The notes beneath the pieces were generated by a model that saw only the letters and a list, made by a program, of their open reading frames with translations, was not told where the DNA came from and made no database searches. Made by a program: the position numbers and the translations under genes. A stretch of DNA of 64,000 nt from an uncultured bacterium. GTDB taxonomy: Bacteria; Bacillota; Clostridia; Oscillospirales; Oscillospiraceae. Of the stretch, positions 26,571 to 34,616 are shown in pieces (within the stretch, counting starts at the first letter, position 1; each line of letters begins with the position of its first letter). The DNA lies in NCBI GenBank assembly GCA_949840775.1, contig CATKXO010000013.1:1-64000 (forward strand), written 5' to 3'.

Positions 26571-26947
26571 TTTTCTTTCTCCTCTCCGATGGCCCGCTCA
26601 ATCATGGCCACCAATTCCTCTCCGGTGAGGGCCAGGGAGGCCCCCTCCTTCACCAGAGGCTTGACGTAGCCGTCGTAAAAGGCGGCCTTTCTCTTCTGTT
26701 TCACAGTCTCCCCCGCTCCTTTCGATACGAACATGCCGATGCCCCGGCGCTTGTACAAAATTCCGTCCGACACCAGCAGGTTGATGCCCTTGGCCGCCGT
26801 GGCCGGGTTGATGTTGTACCCCCGAGCCAGTTCGTTGGTAGAGGGCACCTGCTCCTCCTCCCGGTAGACCCCCCGGAGGATGTCGTCCTCCAGCATCCGG
26901 GCAATCTGCAAGTAAATCAGGGACTGGTCGTTTAAAGTCCCGCGCAT
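26567..26947 (-). CDS. GntR-family regulator, YtrA type
   Basis: A 126-residue short GntR protein: winged helix at about 10-75 (IYLQIARMLEDDILRGVY ... TNELARGYNINPATAAKG) and a short C-terminal dimer helix with no large effector domain, which defines the YtrA group. First gene of the operon, with AGGTGAT before ATG 26947. It is expected to repress its own operon through the palindrome just upstream. Confidence 0.9.
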   Translation of the reverse strand: MRGTLNDQSLIYLQIARMLEDDILRGVYREEEQVPSTNELARGYNINPATAAKGINLLVSDGILYKRRGIGMFVSKGAGETVKQKRKAAFYDGYVKPLVKEGASLALTGEELVAMIERAIGEEKEK

Positions 26948-26986
26948 TGAATCACCTCCGCGGTTTTATTTGCTCGGTTGTTTATC

Positions 26987-27010
26987 GGTTCATTACTTAT
27001 GTAACTAACC
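26987..27010 (-). promoter_or_regulatory. GntR/YtrA operator candidate
   Basis: 24-bp imperfect palindrome GGTT-CATTAC-TTATGTAACTAACC (9 of 12 positions pair), lying over the -10 region and start of transcription of the promoter at 27,008-27,036. Confidence 0.65.
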
Positions 27011-27036
27011 ATATCACCAATGAGGTTCTTTGTCAA
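27008..27036 (-). promoter_or_regulatory. Promoter of the GntR-ABC operon
   Basis: On the minus strand TTGACA, 17 bp, TATGGT. The -10 box overlaps the palindromic operator, as expected for repression. Confidence 0.75.
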
Positions 27037-27040
27037 GAGG

Positions 27041-27081
27041 TTTTTCAAAAAAATTGAGAGACGTACAAATGTACGTCTCTC
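27041..27081 (-). terminator. Terminator of the toxin-antitoxin operon
   Basis: Perfect 12-bp stem GAGAGACGTACA / TGTACGTCTCTC with a minimal loop, followed on the minus strand by AATTTTTTTG. Confidence 0.88.
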
Positions 27082-27082
27082 G

Positions 27083-27361
27083 CTACTTATCAAATAATTC
27101 GCTGTGTGTGCCCGTTCTGGTCAATGTCAAAACAAGAGCGCTGCCGTCTACCTTGTAAATCAGCAGCCAATCCGGCTGAATGTGGCATTCCCGGTGACCT
27201 CTGTAGTCTCCCAGCAGGGCATGGTCCTGATATTTTGGGTCCAGCGGCTCCTCCGCCGCCAGAATATCTACAACGTCCAGCAGCAGCTCCACATCTCTGC
27301 CCTGTTTTTTGGCTCGCTTGTAGTCCCTTTTGAACCTGGAGGAGTAAAAAACATCAAGCAT
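27083..27361 (-). CDS. yafQ: YafQ-like type II toxin (mRNA interferase)
   Basis: A 92-residue RelE/ParE-superfamily toxin of the YafQ group. The catalytic histidines and Asp/Trp are visible: HRECHIQPDWLLIY and THSELF at the end (the counterparts of E. coli YafQ H50, H63, D67 and H87). It would cleave mRNA in the ribosome. Its start overlaps the antitoxin gene by 8 bp. Confidence 0.92.
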   Translation of the reverse strand: MLDVFYSSRFKRDYKRAKKQGRDVELLLDVVDILAAEEPLDPKYQDHALLGDYRGHRECHIQPDWLLIYKVDGSALVLTLTRTGTHSELFDK

Positions 27362-27620
27362 CCAGGGCCTCCCGCAGGGTCTCCCGACTTTTAAACGGCC
27401 CCGTCAGGTTCCGCTTCGTATTGACATCCTCAATGGCCGCCAGCGTCTCGGCGTTAGGGCGGTTTATATTCAGCTCAAAGGGAATCCCGCCCTGACGAAT
27501 CACCGCCTTGGCAAAGATATTAAACGCAGTGGACATGGTCATCCCCAACTGCCCGCATATCTCATCGAAGCGCCGTTTGTCTGTTTCGTCGATTCTGATA
27601 TTGACGTTTGTCTGTGCCAT
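27354..27620 (-). CDS. dinJ: RelB/DinJ-family antitoxin
   Basis: An 88-residue antitoxin. The N-terminus TNVNIRIDETDKRRFDEICG forms the ribbon-helix-helix DNA-binding part; the rest (IPFELNINRPNAETLAAIED) would wrap the toxin. ATG 27620 is chosen because GGAGGGC lies 6 bp before it; an upstream ATG at 27635 overlaps that site. Promoter directly upstream. Confidence 0.9.
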   Translation of the reverse strand: MAQTNVNIRIDETDKRRFDEICGQLGMTMSTAFNIFAKAVIRQGGIPFELNINRPNAETLAAIEDVNTKRNLTGPFKSRETLREALDA

Positions 27621-27651
27621 TTCACAGCCCTCCATACAATTATTTATTTAC

Positions 27652-27680
27652 ATTATAGCAATATTTTATTACAATGTCAA
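27652..27680 (-). promoter_or_regulatory. Consensus promoter of the toxin-antitoxin operon
   Basis: On the minus strand a perfect TTGACA, 17 bp, TATAAT. Very strong; expected to be held down by the antitoxin. Confidence 0.85.
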
Positions 27681-27694
27681 TCAATTGCCGCATC

Positions 27695-27723
27695 AAAAAA
27701 TCGCCGTCCTCTCGGACGGCGAT
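27695..27723 (-). terminator. Terminator of the hydrogenase gene
   Basis: Stem ATCGCCGTCC / GGACGGCGAT with a 4-nt loop, followed on the minus strand by TTTTTG. Confidence 0.9.
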
Positions 27724-27737
27724 TCTCAAATGTTCTA

Positions 27738-29222
27738 TTACGCCTTCTCAGCCTTGCCCTCGGCTTTCGCGGCGGCCTTGGCGGGCGCGGGGGTTTCGAT
27801 GCCCTTGGCGGCGTTGACAGCCTGAACCACGCCCCGGCCCTGGTCGTTGGCCTCCTTGGCGTGCTTCTCCACGTCCAGCTTGTTCTTGGGGCTGCGGACC
27901 AGACAGCCGGCGCCCTGGACACAGCCGCCCTCGCAGGCCATGCCCTCGATAAAGTTGCCCTCCAGACGGCCCACCTTCAGCTTCATCAGGGCCACCTCGC
28001 AGGCGGCGGTGCCGCTGCATGGGACGGCCTTGACCTGGAAGTCGCTGCCCTTCTCCTTCAAAGTCTGGACCACGGCCTCGGCCACGCCGCCGCTGCGGGC
28101 AAAGTTCCGGCCGTAGCCGCTGGCCTCGTCCAAGGGGGCCTCCTCCAGCTTCTCCAGGTCGATGTCCCGGGACTGGAACAAGGCAAACAGCTCCTCGTAG
28201 GTGAGGACACAGTCAATGGCGTTCATGGTACGGCCCAGCTGGAACTCCTTCTTTTTGGCTACACAGGGGCCAATGAAGACCACCTTGGCGTCGGGGTCCT
28301 TCTCCTTCAGATGCAGGCCGATCATTACCATGGGGGAGGGGGTGTGGGAGACATATTGGTTCAGCTCGGGGTGCTTTTTCTTCACGTAGCCCACAAAGCC
28401 CGGGCAGCAGGAGGAGGTGAGCACACCCTTCTCCACCAGCTCCTCAGACTCCCGGTCGGCCACCATGTCGGCGCCCAGGGCCACCTCAGCCACTCCGGAG
28501 AAGCCCAGCCGCTTGATACCGGCCACGACCTGGCCGTAGGTGGCGGGGGCAAACTGGCCGGCGATGGAGGGAGCGATGACGGCATAGGTCTTGTAGCCCC
28601 AGTGGGCGCCGCCCTGAATCATCTGGATGGCGTCCACAATCCAGGACTTGTCCTGAATGGCCCCGAAGGGGCACTGATAGACGCAGTTGCCGCAGGAGAT
28701 ACACTCGTTAATGTCGATGAAAGCCTTCTTGTCCGGGCCCATGGAGATGGCCTTGGCGGGACAGCCCTTCTCGCAGGGGCGCTGGTTCTTCACAATGGCG
28801 CTGTACTGGCAGGCGCTGACACACTTGCCGCAGGTGATACATTTGCTGTGGTCGATGGTGGCCCGGTGGTTGACAATCTTGATGGCGTCCTTGGGGCAGG
28901 CGTGGACACAGCGGGTGGCCAGACAGCCCCGGCAGGAGGCGCTCACCGTCATCTCAGTGACGGGACACTCGTCGCAGGCCACTTTCAGCACCTCTACCAC
29001 GCTGGGGTTGGTCTTGTCGCCACCCATGGCCATCTTGACCCGGCTGCTCACCACCGCCCGTTCCTTGTAGATGCAGCAGCGCAGGCTGGCCTCGGGGCCG
29101 GGGATAATCTTCTCCGGCACATCCAGAATACCGGTTTGGAGCCTGTCCTCCCAGGCCAGACGGGCCACCTCAGTGAGTACAGAGGTTTTCAGTTCCTGAA
29201 TTTTGGTTTCAAATGTGTGCAT
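27738..29222 (-). CDS. [FeFe] hydrogenase, group B-like monomeric form
   Basis: A 494-residue protein. N-terminal region to about 90 with paired cysteines (CCIYKERAVV, ACDECPV), then ferredoxin-like cysteines (CRGCLATRCVHACP, CITCGKCVSAC, CISCGNCVYQCP) and the H-cluster domain: L1 TSSCCPGF near 270, L2 GPCVAKKKE near 320, L3 MACEGGC near 427. These are the group B forms of the motifs. A lysine/alanine-rich tail (PAKAAAKAEGKAEKA) ends the protein. It would use ferredoxin electrons from PFOR to make H2. ATG 29222 has AAGGAGC; an in-frame start 32 codons upstream lacks a ribosome site. Confidence 0.88.
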   Translation of the reverse strand: MHTFETKIQELKTSVLTEVARLAWEDRLQTGILDVPEKIIPGPEASLRCCIYKERAVVSSRVKMAMGGDKTNPSVVEVLKVACDECPVTEMTVSASCRGCLATRCVHACPKDAIKIVNHRATIDHSKCITCGKCVSACQYSAIVKNQRPCEKGCPAKAISMGPDKKAFIDINECISCGNCVYQCPFGAIQDKSWIVDAIQMIQGGAHWGYKTYAVIAPSIAGQFAPATYGQVVAGIKRLGFSGVAEVALGADMVADRESEELVEKGVLTSSCCPGFVGYVKKKHPELNQYVSHTPSPMVMIGLHLKEKDPDAKVVFIGPCVAKKKEFQLGRTMNAIDCVLTYEELFALFQSRDIDLEKLEEAPLDEASGYGRNFARSGGVAEAVVQTLKEKGSDFQVKAVPCSGTAACEVALMKLKVGRLEGNFIEGMACEGGCVQGAGCLVRSPKNKLDVEKHAKEANDQGRGVVQAVNAAKGIETPAPAKAAAKAEGKAEKA

Positions 29223-29318
29223 ATGTACGCTCCTTCCTCTAATATCAGCAAATTGAATCGTTTTGCAATTTTTGGAGGATGCCCCTGCAAAATGCAGGAT
29301 TTCTTTCATTTCCAACAC

Positions 29319-29347
29319 ATTTTACTCTGGGGGCCTGTTTCTGTCAA
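29319..29347 (-). promoter_or_regulatory. Promoter of the hydrogenase gene
   Basis: On the minus strand TTGACA, 17 bp, TAAAAT, about 90 bp before the start codon. Confidence 0.78.
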
Positions 29348-29422
29348 GAGACATTTTACACCATTCCGCCCCATTTGACCAGCCCCTTTTTACGTTTATT
29401 ACAGCAGCGGGGAACAGGTCCC

Positions 29423-30178
29423 CTAACGATAAAAATACCGCCAGCCGTCCTCTGTCTCCACCCGGCCCAAAGACACCCCCATCACCCGCTCCAGCTCCGC
29501 CCCGGAATACAGCTCCTCCGGGGTCCCCAGCCGGCAGACGCGCCCCTGGTCCAGCAGAGCGGCCCGGTGGGCGTAACGCATGGCCAGGGTCAGGTCGTGG
29601 AGGACCATCACCACCGCCCTCCCCTCCTCCGCCAGCCGGCGGGCCAGGGCCATCACCTCCAGCTGGCAGCCCACATCCAGATAGGTGGTGGGCTCATCCA
29701 TGAGGATGGTCTGGGTGTCCTGGGCCAGGGCCAGCGCCAGATAGACCTTCTGCCGCTGGCCGCCGGACAGCTCCGGGAGGGGCCGGCGGGCCAGGTCGGC
29801 CGCTCCCACCCACTCCAGGGCCCGACGCACCATCTCGTGGTCCTCCCGCCGGTAGCGCCGGGGGTAGGACAGATAGGGAAACCGGCCATGGAGGACCATC
29901 CGCCCGGCGGTGATGTTTGGGGTGGGCCGGGACTGGGGCAGGTAGGCGATCTTTTGGGCAATTTCTCTGGGGGACAGGCGCTCCAGGGGGACACCGTCCA
30001 CCAGTACCTCTCCGCCGGACCTGGCCAGCAGGCCGTTGGCCGTCCGGAGCAGGGTGCTCTTGCCGCAGCCGTTGGGGCCTAAAATCGCCAAAACCTCGCC
30101 GGGGCGGAAATCCAGGTCAACGCGCTCCAGCACAGCCCTGCCGGGGTAACCCGCCCGGAGGTTTCTCAGCGCAATCAC
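29423..30178 (-). CDS. fecE: FecE-type ABC ATPase for iron-siderophore uptake
   Basis: A 251-residue ATPase. Walker A GPNGCGKST, signature LSGGQRQK, Walker B TILMDEPTTYLD and H-loop are all present. It overlaps the permease gene by 4 bp and is the last gene of the binding protein-permease-ATPase operon. Substrate is likely a ferric siderophore or heme, but also could be cobalamin. Confidence 0.93.
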   Translation of the reverse strand: MIALRNLRAGYPGRAVLERVDLDFRPGEVLAILGPNGCGKSTLLRTANGLLARSGGEVLVDGVPLERLSPREIAQKIAYLPQSRPTPNITAGRMVLHGRFPYLSYPRRYRREDHEMVRRALEWVGAADLARRPLPELSGGQRQKVYLALALAQDTQTILMDEPTTYLDVGCQLEVMALARRLAEEGRAVVMVLHDLTLAMRYAHRAALLDQGRVCRLGTPEELYSGAELERVMGVSLGRVETEDGWRYFYR

Positions 30179-31194
30179 AGCCCGCCGCCCCCTCTCCGCT
30201 GCTTCAGCAGCAGCCAGATAAAGAAGGGCCCTCCCGTCAGGGACAGCGCCACCCCCAGGGGCAGCTCAAAGGGGGCAAACAGCATCCGGGAGGCCAGGTC
30301 GCAGGCGGTGAGCAGCAGCGCTCCCCCCAGGGCGGAGGACAGCAGCAGGAAAAAGCTCTCCTCCCCCACCGCCCGGCGCATAATATGGGGCACCAGCAGC
30401 CCTACAAAGCCCAGCAGCCCGGCAAAGCTCACCGCCGCCCCCGCCAGAGCAGCCGCCAGCATGAGCAGCGCCAGCCGCAGCCACTTGGCGGGCAGCCCTA
30501 AGCTCTGAGCGGTCTCCCGGCCCAGCAGGAGCAGGTCCAGCTCGTTAGACAGGGACAGGGCAATCACCAATGCGGCCAGAATCACCCAGAAGGCGGGGGC
30601 CAGCCGGGCCATGGACAGGTTTTTCACCCCGCCGATGCGGAAGTCGGTGTAGCCGCTGAGGGCGTCGGGGACAAATGTGACCACCGCGTCAATCCCCGCG
30701 CTGAAAATGCTGGACATGGCCACCCCCGCCAGCACCAGGGTAATCCGGGCGGCCCCGGCCCGCTCCGAGATAAACAGCACCAGCAGCACCCCCGCCAGCG
30801 CCCCCAAAAAGGCGGCGAAGGGGGTGAGCCGGACGGCTCCCGGGGCCAGGGCGCAGCACAGGGCGGTGGCCAGCCCCGCTCCGGAGTTGACCCCAATCAC
30901 ATTGGGAGCGGCCAGGGGGTTGTTCAGCACCCCCTGGATGATCACACCGGCACAGGCCAGGGCCGCCCCCGCCAGCAGACAGCCGCACAGCCGGGGCAGG
31001 CGGGCGTAGAGGACGATGGCGGTCTGGGTGGCCTCTCCCCGGCCCAGCAGGACGGCCGCCACCTCACCGACGGGGATGGACGCCGCCCCAAAGGCCAGGT
31101 TGGCCACCGAGGACAGCGCCAGCAGCACCGCCAGCAGAGCGATCACCCCGGCCTGGCCCTTACGCCCCACAGAGGATATCCGCCAGCTGCTCAT
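30175..31194 (-). CDS. FecCD-family ABC permease
   Basis: A 339-residue permease with about nine to ten membrane helices, typical for FecCD/BtuC. Conserved parts include GVNSGAGLATALC and the C-terminal GPFFIWLLLKQRRGG. Its start lies 35 bp inside the end of the binding-protein gene. Works with the ATPase and lipoprotein neighbours. Confidence 0.92.
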   Translation of the reverse strand: MSSWRISSVGRKGQAGVIALLAVLLALSSVANLAFGAASIPVGEVAAVLLGRGEATQTAIVLYARLPRLCGCLLAGAALACAGVIIQGVLNNPLAAPNVIGVNSGAGLATALCCALAPGAVRLTPFAAFLGALAGVLLVLFISERAGAARITLVLAGVAMSSIFSAGIDAVVTFVPDALSGYTDFRIGGVKNLSMARLAPAFWVILAALVIALSLSNELDLLLLGRETAQSLGLPAKWLRLALLMLAAALAGAAVSFAGLLGFVGLLVPHIMRRAVGEESFFLLLSSALGGALLLTACDLASRMLFAPFELPLGVALSLTGGPFFIWLLLKQRRGGGGL

Positions 31195-32137
31195 AGGCGT
31201 CCCCCCACAGGGCGTTGGGCTTTAAGCTGTACATCCGCCGGTCCAGGATGTGGAAATCGCCCCTCTGTACCGCCTGGAGGCTGGCCCAGGCGGGGTTGGA
31301 CAGCAGGCTTTCCTCCAGGTTGGCCTGGGCGGACGCCTCGTCGGTGCCGTGGTAGACAGCGAAGATATAGTCCGGGTCGGCCTGGATGACGGCCTCCAGG
31401 CTCAGGTCCTCCAGCAGGGCCCCGTCCTGGTCGGCGATGTTTCTGCACCCCAGCTCCTTGAGCATGGGCCCCAGCACATTGTCCTCGCTGTTCTTCACCT
31501 TCACGCTGCTGCCTGACACCTGGATGGTGAGCACTGTGGGGGCGTAGTCATACACGGCCCTCCGCATCACAGCCCCGTCCACCTGAATCTTAACATCGGT
31601 TCCATAGGTCTCATAGTTCTCCGGGTGTCCGGTGAGCTGAGCAAACAGCGCCAGCAGGTCCAGATAGTCCTGGAAGGAGGACACGTCGAAGTAGGCGGAG
31701 GGGATACCGGCCCGGTCGAAGGTCTCCTTCAGCTCCAGGTTGGAGGGGGACAGGCTGCTGGCAATCACCAGGTCCGGTTCCGCCCCCAACACCAGCTCCA
31801 CGTTGGGCTTCATGGGGGAGCCGATGTTGACAGTCCCCTCCCCCAGCTCCAGGCCGTAGGACTCCCAGGCGTCGTTGGCGGTGGCGGCTAACGTGTCCTC
31901 CCCTCCCGCCAGGACCCACACGTCGGCAAAGCTGCCGATCATCACCGCCGCCCGCCGGGGCTGGCTAATGGAAAACTCCTGGCCCAGAGCGTCGGTGAAG
32001 GTGATTTTTCCCGGCGCTGAGTCCGCGGCGCCGGGTTTAGACTCGTACCCCGTTATGGTCTGGGTGTGCGCCGGCTGGCAGGCGGTGGTCAGGAGGAGGG
32101 CAAAGAGCAGGATTATGCTGAATATGCGTCGTTTCAT
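31160..32137 (-). CDS. Iron-siderophore ABC binding lipoprotein
   Basis: A 325-residue TroA/FhuD-like binding protein with a signal peptide (about 1-18) and lipobox LTTAC. Two lobes joined by a long helix: first lobe with AVMIGSFADVWVLAG and EPDLVIASSL, second with NIADQDGALLEDLSLEAVI. ATG 32137 has AAAGGAGAT; an in-frame start at 32206 overlaps the intergenic repeat. First gene of the iron operon. Confidence 0.9.
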   Translation of the reverse strand: MKRRIFSIILLFALLLTTACQPAHTQTITGYESKPGAADSAPGKITFTDALGQEFSISQPRRAAVMIGSFADVWVLAGGEDTLAATANDAWESYGLELGEGTVNIGSPMKPNVELVLGAEPDLVIASSLSPSNLELKETFDRAGIPSAYFDVSSFQDYLDLLALFAQLTGHPENYETYGTDVKIQVDGAVMRRAVYDYAPTVLTIQVSGSSVKVKNSEDNVLGPMLKELGCRNIADQDGALLEDLSLEAVIQADPDYIFAVYHGTDEASAQANLEESLLSNPAWASLQAVQRGDFHILDRRMYSLKPNALWGDAYEQLADILCGA

Positions 32138-32172
32138 TGGTATCTCCTTTATTTGCCGGATAGATTCTAATG

Positions 32173-32282
32173 GCCCGCCCAAGGGGGCGAGCCCCACAAA
32201 AGACAAGCTGCATATGTGGGACCCGCCGCCTTCGGCGGGTCATTTTGCAGACAAGGGGCGGCCCGGTCAGGCCGCCCCTGCG
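32173..32282. repeat. Cluster of GC hairpins, probable repeat remnant
   Basis: Three stems in a row: GGCGGGCC/GGGGGCGAGCCCC, GACCCGCC/GGCGGGTC and GGGGCGGCC/GGCCGCCCC. They are related to the palindromic repeat family and separate the reductase gene from the iron operon. Confidence 0.55.
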
Positions 32283-32293
32283 GATCCATAAGC

Positions 32294-33841
32294 TTACACG
32301 TATTTGGCGATGATAGCGTCCCGCTGGTTGGCGTGCTCCGCCGACCACTGCCCCCAGCTCTGCCCGGCGGCGGCCGCCGCCTTGCCCAGCTCCACCAGCA
32401 GGGCGGGCAGGTCCTTCTCCAGAACGGTGCCCACCTCCTGGCCGAAGCGGGCCCGGCCCAGCTGGTCGGTGCCGCTGAGGAGCATCTTGAAGGCGGGCTC
32501 GGGCTTCTTGTCCACCAGCTTCACGCCTCCCTGGAAGCCCATGGCCCCCGCCTGGTGGGCGGCGCAGCTGGAGGGACAACCGGAGATGCAGACCTTGGGC
32601 AGGGCCCCGTCGGGGATGCCGGCCTCCCGGACGGCCTGCACCGCCGCCTGGAGGACGCCCTGGCTGTCCCGGACTCCCTGCTGGCAGGTGGTGGCCCCGA
32701 TGCAGGCCACACTGCACTCAAACTCGGTCTCCGCGCCGTCAGCGGTGGCGGCGAGCGCCCGCTCCGCCTCCGCGGCGGTGAGGTTGATGACATACAGGGT
32801 CTCGTTGGGGGCGATGCGGACCTCCGCCCCGGGGATGTCCTTCAGCAGCTCGTAGAGCTGCCGAGGCTTTTCCACCGGCAGGATGCCGCCGATGGGGTGG
32901 TACTTCACGGCGTAGAGGCCGGGCTGCTTCTGGGGGATGGCGCGGGGGTGTGTGATCTCCCCGTCGCTCCTGCACTGGTCGGCGGGGGCCTCCAGGCCGT
33001 TCAGCTCCAGACCGCCCGCCCCCTTGCGGGCGGCCACATTCTTCAAAAACTCCTCTTTCAGGCCGTCGGGGCCCAGGGTGTCCTGCATATAGCGGGTGCG
33101 AGCCTTGGCCCGGTTCTCGTAGTTGCCATGGGCGCAGAAGGTGTCCACCATGGCCCGGACGTAATACAGGACCTCTTTGGGCCGGACATGCTCCTCCACC
33201 AGCACGCCCATAGAGGGCCGGGCCGCGCCCAGGCCGCCGGCGATGCGCAGGGCAAAGGTGCCGTCCTCCTGGGCCAGGAAGCCCATATCCCGGAAGGCGC
33301 TGTGGACGCAGTCGTCCACCCCGTTGCAGAAGGCAATTTTCAGCTTGCGGGGCATTTTGATGTCCCGGCAGATGGACAGCAGGTATTTTGTCACCGCCTC
33401 GGCGTAGGGGACCACGTCGAATGCCTCGCCGGGCTGGACACCGGACAGGGGGCTGGCCATCACGTTCCGGGGGTTGTCGCCGCCGCCGCCCTTGGTGTAA
33501 ATCTCGCAGCCCACCGCCTCCGCCATGAGGGCGGGCACCTGGCCCGCCGCCAGGTCGTGGAGCTGGATCGTCTCGCAGGTGGTCAGCTTCATGCGGCCCA
33601 CCTGCTCCCGCTCCACCACCTCGGCCAGGAATTTCAGCCGGTCCATGGTCAGCCGTCCCGCCGGCAGGCGCAGGCGGAGCATGTGTTTGGCGGCGTCCCG
33701 CTGGGCGTAGGAGCCCAAACCGCCGGATACGCCCTTGTAGGCTTTCCGGTCAATCTCGCCCCGGTCAAAGGCGCCGATGGTCTCTTTAAAGCTATCGATC
33801 TCGGTGTGAAGGGTATCAGTCCACTGACGGCTCATTTCCAT
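32294..33841 (-). CDS. Siroheme nitrite/sulfite reductase
   Basis: A 515-residue member of the ferredoxin-dependent nitrite/sulfite reductase family. Two ferredoxin-like halves and two siroheme-binding halves can be followed; ligands of the 4Fe-4S-siroheme centre are C-x5-C in ACIGATTCQQGV and C-x3-C in ISGCPSSCAAH. Sulfite to sulfide seems more likely in this organism, but nitrite cannot be excluded. ATG 33841 follows AGGCGG. No cysteine-synthesis genes are adjacent. Confidence 0.88.
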   Translation of the reverse strand: MEMSRQWTDTLHTEIDSFKETIGAFDRGEIDRKAYKGVSGGLGSYAQRDAAKHMLRLRLPAGRLTMDRLKFLAEVVEREQVGRMKLTTCETIQLHDLAAGQVPALMAEAVGCEIYTKGGGGDNPRNVMASPLSGVQPGEAFDVVPYAEAVTKYLLSICRDIKMPRKLKIAFCNGVDDCVHSAFRDMGFLAQEDGTFALRIAGGLGAARPSMGVLVEEHVRPKEVLYYVRAMVDTFCAHGNYENRAKARTRYMQDTLGPDGLKEEFLKNVAARKGAGGLELNGLEAPADQCRSDGEITHPRAIPQKQPGLYAVKYHPIGGILPVEKPRQLYELLKDIPGAEVRIAPNETLYVINLTAAEAERALAATADGAETEFECSVACIGATTCQQGVRDSQGVLQAAVQAVREAGIPDGALPKVCISGCPSSCAAHQAGAMGFQGGVKLVDKKPEPAFKMLLSGTDQLGRARFGQEVGTVLEKDLPALLVELGKAAAAAGQSWGQWSAEHANQRDAIIAKYV

Positions 33842-33898
33842 ACTTTTTTCCGCCTTTCCATTCTTAAATGTGCCGAAATTTTGGGGGTTATTTTGTAT

Positions 33899-33927
33899 AT
33901 TATACCAAAAGATTTTTCCGCATACAA
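33899..33927 (-). promoter_or_regulatory. Promoter of the sulfite/nitrite reductase gene
   Basis: On the minus strand TTGTAT, 17 bp, TATAAT. Confidence 0.72.
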
Positions 33928-34019
33928 GTCCCAAGCCGCAATTTTGTCGGCCGATTTTCACAAAACCGCCTGTCCCTACATAGGCTGAGGCGTAAATTTG
34001 TTGATACGGAGGGTCGCTT

Positions 34020-34616
34020 ATGACTGCTTTGCCACATATTCAATATTTTCTGGGGGCCAACTCCCCCACCGGCTTTTACTCCCTGTATGACCACCTGCTC
34101 TCCCCCAAGGAGGCCAGGGCCATCTACATTCTAAAGGGCGGACCCGGCTGCGGCAAGTCCACCCTGATGCGCAAAATCGGCGCCTGGGCCCAGGAGTCCG
34201 GACTGGAGGCGGAGTACATTCTCTGCTCCGGGGACCCGGATTCCCTGGACGCCCTCATCCTCCCCAGCAAGAAGGTGGCCATCGTGGACGGAACAGCGCC
34301 CCAGGGGGTGGTTACCGAAGGACATTTGCGGGGGCGGCCTGGGGATGCCCGTTGGGAAAATCTCAATAATTTCGGGTGGATAATATCCGCCCCTACATGC
34401 GGCGCGCCGAGTCGTCGCGCCCTACATATGCGTATGCGTGCGGGCGGCCACAGGCCGCCCCTACATCAAAACCGCCAGAAGACCTTGACCTCCTGCCGGC
34501 CTGTAGCCTGGTCTTTTTCGCCAATTTCGATCCGCTCTACCAACCCCGCAATCAACTCCCGGGGAACAGTTTCCAGCTTCAAAAGCTCCTGTGCCCGCTC
34601 CATCAGCTCAGCTTGA
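34020..34616 (+). pseudogene. Truncated P-loop ATPase
   Basis: The first 94 residues resemble an ATPase of the PRK06851 type: MTALPHIQYFLGANSPTGFYSLYD, Walker A GGPGCGKST (40-48) and the IVDGTAP segment. At about 34,302 homology stops and the frame runs through palindromic repeats into the end of the neighbouring recombinase, so about 270 normal residues are missing. The start has ACGGAGG. The missing 3' part was not found elsewhere in the window. Confidence 0.7.
34330..34465. repeat. Composite palindromic repeats at the ATPase/recombinase junction
   Basis: Two or three repeat units (GGGGCGGCCTGGGGATGCCC, GGGTGGATAATATCCGCCCC, CGGGCGGCCACAGGCCGCCC) lie in series between the broken ATPase and the end of the recombinase. 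Confidence 0.75.

Noticed and set aside
27677..27922. Frames overlapping the hydrogenase end
   Set aside because: Other-frame shadows of the Lys/Ala-rich tail.
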